Of a stretch of DNA of 16,485 nt, positions 7,285-15,109 are shown in pieces (the stretch's first letter is position 1; the number at the start of each line of letters is the position of its first letter). A program made the position numbers and the translations under genes. Under the pieces are notes generated by a model that saw only the letters and a list, made by a program, of their open reading frames with translations, was not told the DNA's origin and did not search any database. The DNA comes from Hyphomicrobiales bacterium (GTDB lineage Bacteria; Pseudomonadota; Alphaproteobacteria; Rhizobiales; Devosiaceae): positions 1-16,485 of the forward strand of contig WFOP01000002.1 in assembly GCA_015487985.1 (NCBI GenBank), written 5' to 3'.

Positions 7285-8031
7285 TTAGCGATAATTGGCT
7301 TCTGGCTCATAGGTTGAAAAATCAACCAGTGTTCCAAGCATTTGCAGATAGGCAACCAGCGCGTCCATCTCACTCACCATGTCCGGGTTGCCGTCATAGT
7401 CTTCAATGCGCACATTGTTGTAGCGCGATTCAAGTCCCGAAGAATCAAGCTCGGGATTGGCCTGAGCCAGCAAATCTGCTGTGGCATTGTCAATCATGCC
7501 CTGATCGTAGGGAACCCCCACCATCGCATTGGCCCTGAGTGCATTTGACATGAGGTTGTTGGATGTCAGGCTGTATTCCAGCACGGTGTCCTTCATGAAG
7601 GCATAGGTTGGCATGACAGATTCAGGCACCACCGAACGCGGGTCAATCAGATGTTGAACATGCCATTCACTGGAATAGCGATCCCCGACCCGGGCCAGAT
7701 CCGGCCCGGTTCGTTTTGACCCCCATTGGAAGGGGTGGTCATACATGCTTTCGGCCGCCAGAGAATAGTGGCCAAACCGCTCGACTTCATCCCTGAACGG
7801 ACGGATCATCTGCGAGTGGCACAAATAGCACCCTTCACGAATATAAATATCGCGTCCTGCCAGTTCCAAAGGTGTGTAGGGGCGCATCCCCTCCACTTTT
7901 TCGATTGTACTTTCAAGATAAAAAAGCGGCGCAATTTCCACGATCCCCCCGATTGAAACCACAAGAAGTGATCCAACCAGCAATAGGGTTGCGTTGCGTT
8001 CAATAATACCGTGTTTTTCAAGAAGTCCCAT
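7285..8031 (-). CDS. ccoO: CcoO/FixO, mono-haem cytochrome c subunit of cbb3 oxidase
   Basis: This 248-residue membrane-anchored cytochrome c relays electrons from CcoP to the CcoN haems. It has an N-terminal transmembrane helix (about 14-37), the motif [16 protein letters not shown] with haem-binding C68, C71 and H72, then the family blocks GHYSLAAES and GPDLARVG, and a likely axial Met140 in PESVMPTY. Length is typical. The ATG at 8031 has GGGAGC upstream. The gene is 12 bp downstream of ccoN and 11 bp upstream of ccoQ, in a tightly packed operon. Confidence 0.97.
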   Translation of the reverse strand: MGLLEKHGIIERNATLLLVGSLLVVSIGGIVEIAPLFYLESTIEKVEGMRPYTPLELAGRDIYIREGCYLCHSQMIRPFRDEVERFGHYSLAAESMYDHPFQWGSKRTGPDLARVGDRYSSEWHVQHLIDPRSVVPESVMPTYAFMKDTVLEYSLTSNNLMSNALRANAMVGVPYDQGMIDNATADLLAQANPELDSSGLESRYNNVRIEDYDGNPDMVSEMDALVAYLQMLGTLVDFSTYEPEANYR

Positions 8032-8043
8032 TGTTTCGGCTCC

Positions 8044-9657
8044 CTATTCAGCTGGTTGGATGTTAGCAGACGCGCTGCCAGGAATCGGACGTTCATTGCG
8101 TGATTTACCCAGAATGGTCATCCAGATATTGTAGGCCATGATACATCCACCGATGAGATAAAGCAGTCCACCGATCATGCGAAGAATATAGTAGGGCTTC
8201 ATCGCCGCCACGGTTTCCGCAAAGGAATAGACCAGGAAGCCCTGGGCATCATATTCACGCCACATCAGCCCCTGTGTAATGCCCGACACCCACATCACCG
8301 CAGCATAAACAACGATGCCAAGGGTCGCCAGCCAGAAGTGCCAGTTGACCATGCGCATGGAATAAAGGCCTTCACGGTTCCACAATCTGGGCACCATGTA
8401 ATACAGGGCGCCAAACGTGATCATGCCAACCCAGCCCAATGCGCCCGAGTGTACGTGCCCGATGGTCCAGTCGGTATAGTGAGACAAACCGTTCACCGCC
8501 TTGATGGCCATAACAGGTCCCTCAAACGTGCTCATGCCATAAAACGCCACGGCAATCACCATCATGCGGATAATCGGATCGGTGCGCATTTTGTCCCATG
8601 CACCCGACAGCGTCATCAAGCCGTTGATCATGCCACCCCAGGAAGGCATCCACAACATGATCGAAAATGCCATGCCAAGTGTTTGCGCCCAATCGGGCAA
8701 AGCCGTATAGAGCAGGTGGTGAGGACCGGCCCAGATATAAAGGAATATCAGGGACCAGAAGTGAATGATTGACAAGCGATAGGAATAAACCGGACGCTGG
8801 GCCTGTTTGGGCATGAAATAATACATCATTCCCAGGAACCCGGCAGTCAGGAAAAATCCAACCGCATTATGTCCGTACCACCACTGGGTCAAAGCGTCCT
8901 GCACCCCGGCAAAGAGCGAATAGCTTTTTGACCCCAGGAACGAAACCGGCCAGGCCAGATTGTTCACAACGTGCAGCATGGCAATCGTGATGATGAAGGC
9001 CAGATAGAACCAGTTGGCCACATAGATGTGGGGCTCTTTGCGCTTGAACAGCGTGCCCATGAACATCACCAGATAGGCGACCCACACAATCGTCAGCCAG
9101 ATATCGACATACCATTCAGGCTCGGCATATTCCCGGCTTTGGGTGATGCCCAAAAGATAGCCCGTTGCCGCAAGCAGAATGAAGAACTGATAGCCCCACA
9201 TGACAAACCATGCCAGCCCGCCACCAAACAGGCGCGCCCGGCAGGTGCGTTGCACCACATACATTGAGGTTGTGATCAACGCCGTGCCGCCAAAAGCAAA
9301 AATCACAGCGGATGTATGAAGCGGACGCATCCGGCCAAAGGAGAACCATGGCTCCCACATAAATTCCGGCCATGCCAGTTGTGAGGCAATAACCACCCCT
9401 TGGGTAAATCCGATAACGCCCCAGAACATGGTGAGGATTGCCCCCACGCGAATTGGATCGTCCATATACCCGGTTGGATCAACCGGTTCGGCAGGGGTAA
9501 ACCCCACGCGCCGCAACAGGATGATTGTAGCCAGTCCCAAAGTCAGCGCAATGATCGACATATGGATCTGAAACGCGCTGTCCTGAGCAAATGCTGCAAG
9601 CAGGAGCGTGATGAATGTACCGGCCCCCACTACAATTGTGCTTGTAATATTTCTCAT
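8044..9657 (-). CDS. ccoN: CcoN/FixN, catalytic subunit of cbb3-type cytochrome c oxidase
   Basis: This 537-residue, about 12-helix haem-copper oxidase subunit reduces oxygen to water at high affinity and pumps protons across the inner membrane. All active-site residues are visible: His114 (RPLHTSA, low-spin haem b), His263 ([10 protein letters not shown], CuB), Tyr307 (FLYIWAG, the helix VII tyrosine cross-linked to the CuB histidine in this family), His313 and His314 (GPHHLLYT, CuB), His401 (haem b3) and His403 (haem b) in [12 protein letters not shown]. From His263 on, positions track Pseudomonas stutzeri CcoN with an offset of 56, reflecting the longer alphaproteobacterial N-terminus. The ATG at 9657 is preceded by AAGGGA. 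It is the first gene of ccoNOQP, with an FNR box about 139 bp upstream. Confidence 0.98.
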   Translation of the reverse strand: MRNITSTIVVGAGTFITLLLAAFAQDSAFQIHMSIIALTLGLATIILLRRVGFTPAEPVDPTGYMDDPIRVGAILTMFWGVIGFTQGVVIASQLAWPEFMWEPWFSFGRMRPLHTSAVIFAFGGTALITTSMYVVQRTCRARLFGGGLAWFVMWGYQFFILLAATGYLLGITQSREYAEPEWYVDIWLTIVWVAYLVMFMGTLFKRKEPHIYVANWFYLAFIITIAMLHVVNNLAWPVSFLGSKSYSLFAGVQDALTQWWYGHNAVGFFLTAGFLGMMYYFMPKQAQRPVYSYRLSIIHFWSLIFLYIWAGPHHLLYTALPDWAQTLGMAFSIMLWMPSWGGMINGLMTLSGAWDKMRTDPIIRMMVIAVAFYGMSTFEGPVMAIKAVNGLSHYTDWTIGHVHSGALGWVGMITFGALYYMVPRLWNREGLYSMRMVNWHFWLATLGIVVYAAVMWVSGITQGLMWREYDAQGFLVYSFAETVAAMKPYYILRMIGGLLYLIGGCIMAYNIWMTILGKSRNERPIPGSASANIQPAE

Positions 9658-9729
9658 TTTTGTCCCTTAACCGGCGGCAATGTGTTTTGTTCACACCCGC
9701 TCGTTCCCCAATTAACTCCACACCAGCTT

Positions 9730-9758
9730 ATTATATAATGCAGGCTGGCCCTTGGAAA
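9730..9758 (-). promoter_or_regulatory. Candidate sigma-70 promoter for ccoNOQP
   Basis: On the minus strand a -35-like TTTCCA (9758-9753, four of six matches) lies 17 bp from a perfect -10 TATAAT (9735-9730). Transcription would start near 9723, placing the FNR box centre about 73 bp upstream, a class I-like position. The -10 sits in a 10-bp palindrome ATTATATAAT (9730-9739), itself inside a CCAGC/GCTGG dyad (9723-9748). An alternative is a class II promoter with a weak -10 GATAGT (9770-9765) starting near 9755. Confidence 0.5.
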
Positions 9759-9789
9759 CTCTTAACTATCGCAAGCATTGGAACAAACG

Positions 9790-9803
9790 TTGACCTAAAT
9801 CAA
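9790..9803. promoter_or_regulatory. FNR/FixK-type box shared by ccoN and the hemerythrin gene
   Basis: The sequence reads TTGAC-CTAA-ATCAA on the plus strand and TTGAT-TTAG-GTCAA on the minus strand, nine of ten half-site bases of the FNR consensus. It is the only such box between the divergent ccoN and hemerythrin genes. On the plus strand a weak -10 GAAAAT (9826-9831) lies at class II spacing, giving a start near 9838; on the minus strand the box serves ccoNOQP. FnrL encoded nearby is the likely binder. Confidence 0.85.
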
Positions 9804-9839
9804 TGCGCATTTTGTCTCATATGCTGAAAATACTTCATT

Positions 9840-9861
9840 CGAAACACGGGTGACTGTTTCG
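9840..9861. promoter_or_regulatory. Dyad-symmetric element in the hemerythrin gene leader
   Basis: A perfect 7-bp inverted repeat, CGAAACA and TGTTTCG, is separated by 8 bases (CGGGTGAC). It lies just after the predicted plus-strand transcription start and 20 bp before the ribosome binding site. It could be an operator for a second regulator or a small leader hairpin; the 8-base spacer and 22-bp footprint favour a dimeric regulator. The binder is not recognised. Confidence 0.45.
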
Positions 9862-9889
9862 ATAAATTTTATCCGTTCATGGAGGCCAG

Positions 9890-10372
9890 ATGAATTCGCG
9901 CCGGACCGGGTCCCAAAAGCAGATGGATGAGCAGTTGTTGCAGGCATTTGAACGTGTTTGTGAAGAGCAACTGGCCCTGTGTGAGGCCCTTGAAAATATC
10001 GCCGATCAACTGGGGGCACAACCGGACCGGCAGAAATGTTTGCAGATGGCCGAAGAGTTGGACCCGGTAATGCAGCGTGCCCACGCCTTTGAGGCAGATG
10101 TGTTATTTCCCCTTCTGGCATCAATCGCCAATGATGATTCGCAACAAACCGCTGTGATTGCCAGGCGCTATCTTGAACAGTTAAAGATGGAACATGATGA
10201 TGATGTGGGCCTTGTTGGGGAAGTGGTTGAGGCCCTCCGGGAGTTTGGACAGGATAACTCTCCCATTTCTTCCGACGCCATCGGGTATATGTTGCGGGGA
10301 TTGTTTGTGGGGCTGCGCCGACATCTGGCCTATGAAAATCAGGTGGTGCGTACCATTACGCAAAATCACTGA
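9890..10372 (+). CDS. Hemerythrin HHE-domain protein
   Basis: This 160-residue, all-helical soluble protein resembles bacterial hemerythrin-like HHE proteins, which bind a di-iron centre and are linked to oxygen, nitric oxide or iron sensing. Visible candidate ligands are His65 and Glu68 (AHAFEAD), His102 and Asp105 (EHDDD), and His145 and Glu149 (RRHLAYE). The first helix (ERVCEEQLALCEALENIAD) has no histidine where related proteins usually have one; from memory of the family, Cys24 occupies that place. GGAGG (9881-9885) lies 4 bases before the ATG. It is transcribed divergently from ccoN, shares its FNR box, and converges on fnrL, so an oxygen- or NO-linked role in the low-oxygen response is plausible. 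The family is clear; the metal content and ligand are not. Confidence 0.8.
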   Translation: MNSRRTGSQKQMDEQLLQAFERVCEEQLALCEALENIADQLGAQPDRQKCLQMAEELDPVMQRAHAFEADVLFPLLASIANDDSQQTAVIARRYLEQLKMEHDDDVGLVGEVVEALREFGQDNSPISSDAIGYMLRGLFVGLRRHLAYENQVVRTITQNH

Positions 10373-10456
10373 AGCATGCCCAGAGCATTCTCGGTTTTTG
10401 TTTTTACGCGTTTCCGGACGGATAACCGGTGTCCACTTATCCTGGAAACGCTCTAG
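10373..10456. repeat. RIME-like palindromic intergenic element
   Basis: The whole 80-bp gap between two convergent genes is a structured palindromic sequence. The arms GCGTTTCC (10408-10415) and GGAAACGC (10444-10451) are perfect, and a nested stem GGATAA (10420-10425) pairs with TTATCC (10437-10442). AGAGC near the left and GCTCT at the right form outer ends. The sequence resembles, from memory, the short palindromic elements dispersed in Hyphomicrobiales genomes. Its right edge overlaps the fnrL stop codon. The T-rich stretch at 10394-10405 could aid transcript ending on the plus strand. Confidence 0.7.
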
Positions 10457-11199
10457 CTTTTGATACGGCTGCCATAGCCGCATGAACGGCGCAGTTTTTC
10501 AATATCGGCCACACTGATATGGCGGTGATTCTTGATGCTGATAATGCCGCTCTTGCGCAATTTGGTGAATTGGCGCGACACAGTTTCAATGGTCAGCCCC
10601 AAAAAATCGGCTATGTCGGAACGGGTGAGAGGCAGATCAAAACTGATCGCACTGTCTTCGTGGGTGGGGTCCTTGTGGGTGGCAATCAGGTATAAAAAAC
10701 TGGCCACTTTTTCGTTGGCGGTTTTTCTGCCCAGTGTCACCATCCATTCGCGCGCCTCATCCAGTTCACGCAAGGTCTGCTCCAGCAGCCGTCCCTCAAG
10801 GGCGGGGTTTTTCGCCACCAGCGCTTCAAGGGCGGCCCTGGGCATGCGGCAAAGTTCAACATCGGAAGCCGCATCGGCGTTCAGGTTGCTTTCGCGACCA
10901 TAAAGCCGGCCTAAAAAATCCGGGGCAAATTGCAGTCCCACGACCTGTTGGCGCCCATCCTCAAGCACCTTGGAGAGTTTGACCACCCCGTGCATTACCG
11001 AGGCATAGCTTTCAATCGGGTCCGCATCGTTGATTAACTGCTCGCCCGCCTTGCGCACCACCTGACGGCTGTTGCGGCTCAACTCGAGTAATTCGGATTC
11101 CTCAAGCACGCCACAAATTCCACGGTGCCGGGCTTCGCAGTTCTGGCACAGGTTGGGAACCGCAGAATTGTGCACATCTTTTCGTTCGCTATCAGTCAT
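10453..11199 (-). CDS. fnrL: FnrL-type oxygen-sensing Crp/Fnr regulator
   Basis: This 248-residue cytoplasmic regulator has the layout of FNR: an N-terminal cysteine cluster (C18, C21, C29) plus a central Cys117 (VELCRMP) to hold an oxygen-labile [4Fe-4S] cluster, a cyclic-nucleotide-binding-like beta domain (about 35-125), a dimerisation helix (about 130-160) and a winged helix-turn-helix. The recognition helix LTIETVSRQFTKL contains Glu205, Ser208 and Arg209, the residues that read TTGAT half-sites. It should activate the cco operons under low oxygen, since both have matching boxes. The ATG at 11199 lacks a good SD; a GTG at residue 9 is an alternative, and neither changes the cluster. No FNR box was seen upstream of the gene itself. 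It is a single gene between two repeat elements. Confidence 0.93.
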   Translation of the reverse strand: MTDSERKDVHNSAVPNLCQNCEARHRGICGVLEESELLELSRNSRQVVRKAGEQLINDADPIESYASVMHGVVKLSKVLEDGRQQVVGLQFAPDFLGRLYGRESNLNADAASDVELCRMPRAALEALVAKNPALEGRLLEQTLRELDEAREWMVTLGRKTANEKVASFLYLIATHKDPTHEDSAISFDLPLTRSDIADFLGLTIETVSRQFTKLRKSGIISIKNHRHISVADIEKLRRSCGYGSRIKS

Positions 11200-11314
11200 C
11201 TATAAAGCAATTTGTTGGATGGTTTTTTCAAAGTTCAACATCATTTTTACATATTGCGATTGTTTGGGCCACCCCAGAAAACACAGGGGCGCCAATATCG
11301 CAGTTTTGAAACCC

Positions 11315-11443
11315 AAAGCATGCCTCCCAAAAGCATGCCCTCGGGCTTGACCCGTGGGTGGTACCGGTTTTGGGATAAAAGACATGCGTTCAACAAGAAG
11401 ATAAAGCATGTTGCGTAAATACGATTGAACCCAGCATGCTTTA
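11315..11443. repeat. Composite palindromic repeat element between fdhD and fnrL
   Basis: Of the 241-bp gap, about 128 bp is a mosaic element. Its ends are a perfect 9-bp inverted repeat, AAAGCATGC (11315-11323) and GCATGCTTT (11434-11442), with further AAGCATGC copies at 11331 and 11405. An inner pair ACATGC (11382-11387) and GCATGT (11406-11411) forms a second dyad. The text resembles, from memory, RIME-type elements of Hyphomicrobiales. The right end supplies the last bases of the fdhD stop codon TAA (11443-11441). The rest of the gap, 11200-11314, shows only a weak A/T-rich stretch that could hold the fnrL promoter. Confidence 0.7.
11338..11358. repeat. Small hairpin inside the composite repeat
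   Basis: CCCTCGGG and CCCGTGGG form an 8-bp stem with one mismatch around the 5-base loop CTTGA. This unit resembles, from memory, a GC-rich palindrome common in alphaproteobacterial intergenic DNA and may have been inserted into, or merged with, the larger element. It is not followed by a T tract, so it is unlikely to be a classical terminator. Confidence 0.5.
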
Positions 11444-12235
11444 GTCAAAAATCATAATGTTTGTTTCCGCCTGAGCGCCAATCTTCATGGCCGCTTTTTT
11501 TGAAATCGCCAATGCAAGGCTGGTGGGGGCCGAAACACAGGCAACGAATGAAAAACCAAAAGAGGCGGACTTTTGTGCCATTTCAACCGAATAACGGCTG
11601 GACAGGACTAAAAACCCTGTTTTGGCAGATAGTTCAGCCCTGGCCATGGCCCCGATCAATTTGTCCAGAGAGTTATGCCTTCCCACATCCTCGCGCAAGA
11701 GTAATATTTCGCCATTTTCATTTGCCAGAGCTGCCGCATGGGTTGAATAGTTTTTTTGCCGTAATTTTTGTTGTGCCGGCAGGTTTTTCAGCGCCTTGAG
11801 CGCAATGGGTGGCGAGGGGATAAATCCGCGGGTTTTTTTAACCCGTGGCAGGGCAATGGCAAGGGACTGCGCTCCGCAAATGCCACAGCTTGAAGCCCCC
11901 GCGATTGAACGTTTGCGGGTTCGGGCTATTTTGAGTGCTTCTTCGGGAACGATGATATTCACCCCCATCCCCTGCGCCAGATTTTCCAGTCGGATATCGC
12001 CAATCTCACTGACTGAATTGATGATGCCTTCGCTCAAACTGAAGCCGATGGCAAATTCCTCGAAATTGTCGGGGGTCATCATCATCACCCCGAACTGGAT
12101 GCCATTGTAAAAAATTACTACGGGCATTTCTTCAGCGATTTCCCAGCCGGTGGGTTCGCCATATTGTGCGGGAGGCTCGTGGGATGAGCCGTTTTCCTCA
12201 GGGCCATATCTATGTCCCCTGACCCTGTCACTCAC
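11441..12235 (-). CDS. fdhD: FdhD/FdsC formate dehydrogenase accessory sulfurtransferase
   Basis: FdhD transfers sulfur from the cysteine desulfurase to the molybdenum cofactor, or inserts the sulfurated cofactor into formate dehydrogenase; it acts in the cytoplasm. The 264-residue product contains the essential CxxC (SSCGICGAQ, Cys117 and Cys120), the HNSLDK block in EDVGRHNSLDKLIG, and LLLREDVG and VLSSRYSVEM of this family. The start is GTG at 12235, which overlaps the fdsA stop as GTGA, a coupling typical of operons; the protein then begins MSDRVRGH. It follows fdsB and fdsA, matching the fdsGBAC order of Rhodobacter. The usual downstream fdsD was not found. The stop codon lies at the edge of a repeat element. 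Confidence 0.95.
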   Translation of the reverse strand: MSDRVRGHRYGPEENGSSHEPPAQYGEPTGWEIAEEMPVVIFYNGIQFGVMMMTPDNFEEFAIGFSLSEGIINSVSEIGDIRLENLAQGMGVNIIVPEEALKIARTRKRSIAGASSCGICGAQSLAIALPRVKKTRGFIPSPPIALKALKNLPAQQKLRQKNYSTHAAALANENGEILLLREDVGRHNSLDKLIGAMARAELSAKTGFLVLSSRYSVEMAQKSASFGFSFVACVSAPTSLALAISKKAAMKIGAQAETNIMIFD

Positions 12236-15108
12236 GATATTTTGGGCGCCCGCTTCGCCAGGTCAGCTTGCCCCCCGGATTGAAAGGCAACATTTTTACT
12301 CTTCTTGCGATCCTTTTGCCAGTTGGAAAGATGGCTGGTGCGTTTCACCTCAACCGCCGTAACCTTGTATTCGGGGCAATTGGTGGCCCAGTCACTATTG
12401 TCAGTGGTGATGACATTTGTTCCGCTTACCGGGTGGTGAAAGGTTGTATAAACCACTCCCGGCGTCATACGCAGACTGAGTTCAACCCTTAGACTGGTGG
12501 TACCCATGCGTGAAGAAACCTCCACCCGGTCCTTGTCGCATATGCCCCTTTGCTGCGCATCATGGGGATGGATTTCCAGCACATCTTCGTGATGCCATCT
12601 CGAGTTTGGTGTGCGCCTTGTCTGCGCCCCCACATTATATTGGCTCAATATGCGCCCCGTGGTCAGAATAAGCGGAAATTTGCGCGATGTGCGCTCGGTT
12701 GTGGGAATATATTGCGTTTCAACAAACAGCCCCTTCCCGCGAACAAACCCGTCCGCATGCACAATCGGCGTGCCATCCACGGCCCCCTCGTTCACCGGCC
12801 ACTGCAAGGCCCCCTGTGTGTCCAGCCGTTTATGGCTGACCTCGGCAAAGCTGGGGGTCAGCCGTGCGATTTCATCCATGATTTCGCTTGGGTTCTCATA
12901 GTGCATGGGATAACCCATTTTGCTGGCCAGCGCTGCCGCCACCTGCCATTCCGCCATGCCGCATTTTTCTTCCATGACCTTGTGCACCCGATTGATTCGG
13001 CGCTCGGCATTGGTGAACGTGCCCTCTTTTTCCAGAAAAGTTGTGCCGGGCAAAAACACATGGGCATACATTGCGGTTTCATTCAGGAATAAATCCTGCA
13101 CCACCAGACAGTCCAGCGCTTCAAGGGCGGCTGTTACATGTTTTGTATTGGGGTCCGATTGGGCCAGATCCTCCCCCTGAACAAACATGCCCCTATAGGT
13201 GCCCGCAATGGCACCATCAAACATATTGGGCAGGCGCAATCCGGGGGTGCCGGACAGTTTTACCCCCCAGTCTTTTTCAAATTCAGCACGCACCGCCTTG
13301 TCCTTGACGGATCGATAACCGGAAAATTCATGGGGGAACGAGCCCATGTCGCACGATCCCTGAACATTGTTCTGCCCGCGCAAAGGATTTACCCCGACAC
13401 CGGGCCGCCCGATATTGCCCGTTGCCATGGCCAGATTTGCCATGGCCATCACACTGGTGGAACCCTGGGAATGTTCGGTGACCCCCAGCCCATAATATAT
13501 GCCCGCGTTTTTTGCGCTGGCAAAAAGTCGTGCCGCCTCGCGAATGGTCTCTGCCTCGACCCCGGAAATTCTGGATGCGGCTTCGGGGGAGTTTTCAGGG
13601 CTTGCAATAAATTTCACCCATTGCTCATAAGCCTGTACATCGCATTTTTCAGCGATGAAATCTTCATCGATCAGGTTTTCTTGAACTGCCACATGGGCCA
13701 GTGCATTGAGAATGGCCACGTTAGAGCCGGGGCGTAAAGCCAGATGATGGGCGGCGTTGATATGGGGTGAGCGCACCAGATCAATCCGGCGTGGATCAAT
13801 GACAATCAGTTTTGCTCCCGCCCGCAAACGTTTTTTCAGCCGGGAAGCAAACACCGGATGCCCGGCGGTGGGGTTGGCACCGATCAGCAAAACCACATCG
13901 CAGCTCTCAACGGATTTGAAATCCTGCGTTCCCGCCGAGGTGCCAAAGGCGGTTTTCAGTCCATATCCGGTGGGGGCATGACAGACCCGGGCACAGGTAT
14001 CCACATTGTTTGAACCAAAGGCGGCCCGCACCATTTTTTGTACCACAAACACCTCTTCATTGGTGCAGCGCGACGAGGTGACCCCGCCTATGGCGCTTTT
14101 ACCATGGGTGGCAATGATCGTGCTGAACCTGTTGGCGGTGAAGTCAATGGCGTCTTCCCAACTGACAACCCGCCAGGGGTCAGAGATTTTATCGCGGATC
14201 ATGGGCTGTGTGATGCGCTGATCATGGGTGGCATAATCAAAGGCGAACCGCCCTTTGACACAGGAATGGCCCTCGTTGGCGCCGCCCGCTTTTGCAGGCA
14301 CCATGCGAATAACCTCATCCCCCTGCAATTCCACGCGAAATGAGCACCCCACCCCGCAATAGGCGCAGGTAGTGTCAACATAACGGGTCGGCACCCCATG
14401 TTCCACCACCTTGGTCTCGACAAGAGAAGCGGTGGGACAGACCCCGATGCAGGCACCACACGAAACACATTCTGAGGAAAAGAAGTCATCAAGGGGCGTG
14501 CCCGCCGTAATTCTTGACAAGAACCCGCGCCCCTCAACCCCCAAAGCGAAGCTGCCCTGCACTTCTTCACAGGCCCGAACGCATCTGGAGCAAACGATAC
14601 ATTTTGAGGGATCATATTGAAAATAGGGGTTGGACTGGTCGACCGGTTGAGCGGTTTGGGGCGAAAAATGGTTTTCCCCCTGATAGCTATAACGCACGTC
14701 GCGCACCCCGATTTCCCCGGCAACATCCTGCAACTCGCAATCCCCGTTGGTGGCGCAGGTGAGGCATTCAAGGGGATGATCGGACAGATAAAGTTCCATC
14801 ACCCCCTGGCGCAATTTTGCCAGACGTGGGTTCCGGGTGGTAACTTTCATGCCCGCTGCCACCGGTGTTGTGCATGAAGCGGGCGTGCCTTTCATGCCTT
14901 CGATTTGAACCAGGCACAGGCGGCACGAACCAAAGGCCTCCAATCGGTCGCTGGCGCATAATTTTGGAATATCGCGCCCGATTTCCCGCGCTGCCCGCAT
15001 AACGGAGGTGCCGGCGGGTACGTTCACCTCAACCCCGTCAATGCTCAGGCTGACAGGCTCGCCCTGCGCAGCGGGTGTACCAAAATCTTTTTCCTTTTTC
15101 AGCGACAT
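12232..15108 (-). CDS. fdsA: FdsA, molybdenum catalytic subunit of NAD-dependent formate dehydrogenase
   Basis: This 958-residue cytoplasmic enzyme oxidises formate to CO2 at a bis-MGD molybdenum centre and passes electrons to FdsB. The N-terminus is NuoG-like: a [2Fe-2S] set (C51, C62, C65, C79), a His-Cys3 cluster (H111, C115, C118, C124), and two further [4Fe-4S] sets (C170/C173/C176 with C224; C214/C217/C220 with C180). A proximal cluster (C248, C251, C255, C283) leads into the molybdopterin domains. The active site is cysteine type, not selenocysteine: Cys376 and His377 in ARVCHAPT, with Arg577 in NPLRGQN; all are ten residues below the Rhodobacter capsulatus numbers (386, 387, 587) as recalled. 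The C-terminal domain (from about 820) closes the cofactor site. The ATG at 15108 lies one base after the fdsB stop, with GGGAGC as SD. Length equals known FdsA proteins. Confidence 0.97.
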   Translation of the reverse strand: MSLKKEKDFGTPAAQGEPVSLSIDGVEVNVPAGTSVMRAAREIGRDIPKLCASDRLEAFGSCRLCLVQIEGMKGTPASCTTPVAAGMKVTTRNPRLAKLRQGVMELYLSDHPLECLTCATNGDCELQDVAGEIGVRDVRYSYQGENHFSPQTAQPVDQSNPYFQYDPSKCIVCSRCVRACEEVQGSFALGVEGRGFLSRITAGTPLDDFFSSECVSCGACIGVCPTASLVETKVVEHGVPTRYVDTTCAYCGVGCSFRVELQGDEVIRMVPAKAGGANEGHSCVKGRFAFDYATHDQRITQPMIRDKISDPWRVVSWEDAIDFTANRFSTIIATHGKSAIGGVTSSRCTNEEVFVVQKMVRAAFGSNNVDTCARVCHAPTGYGLKTAFGTSAGTQDFKSVESCDVVLLIGANPTAGHPVFASRLKKRLRAGAKLIVIDPRRIDLVRSPHINAAHHLALRPGSNVAILNALAHVAVQENLIDEDFIAEKCDVQAYEQWVKFIASPENSPEAASRISGVEAETIREAARLFASAKNAGIYYGLGVTEHSQGSTSVMAMANLAMATGNIGRPGVGVNPLRGQNNVQGSCDMGSFPHEFSGYRSVKDKAVRAEFEKDWGVKLSGTPGLRLPNMFDGAIAGTYRGMFVQGEDLAQSDPNTKHVTAALEALDCLVVQDLFLNETAMYAHVFLPGTTFLEKEGTFTNAERRINRVHKVMEEKCGMAEWQVAAALASKMGYPMHYENPSEIMDEIARLTPSFAEVSHKRLDTQGALQWPVNEGAVDGTPIVHADGFVRGKGLFVETQYIPTTERTSRKFPLILTTGRILSQYNVGAQTRRTPNSRWHHEDVLEIHPHDAQQRGICDKDRVEVSSRMGTTSLRVELSLRMTPGVVYTTFHHPVSGTNVITTDNSDWATNCPEYKVTAVEVKRTSHLSNWQKDRKKSKNVAFQSGGQADLAKRAPKIS

Positions 15109-15109
15109 T

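Noticed and set aside
11220..11265. Possible FNR box upstream of fnrL
   Set aside because: Only TTGAAC- and TTCAAC-like half-sites are present; the paired TTGAT-N4-ATCAA arrangement is absent.
11315..11442. Repeated AAGCATGC units as a CRISPR-like array
   Set aside because: The units are short, irregularly spaced and palindromic, with no constant repeat-spacer pattern or cas genes.
11200..11448. 82-codon minus-strand frame between fnrL and fdhD
   Set aside because: It is read through the palindromic repeat element and has no family resemblance; it is not FdsD.
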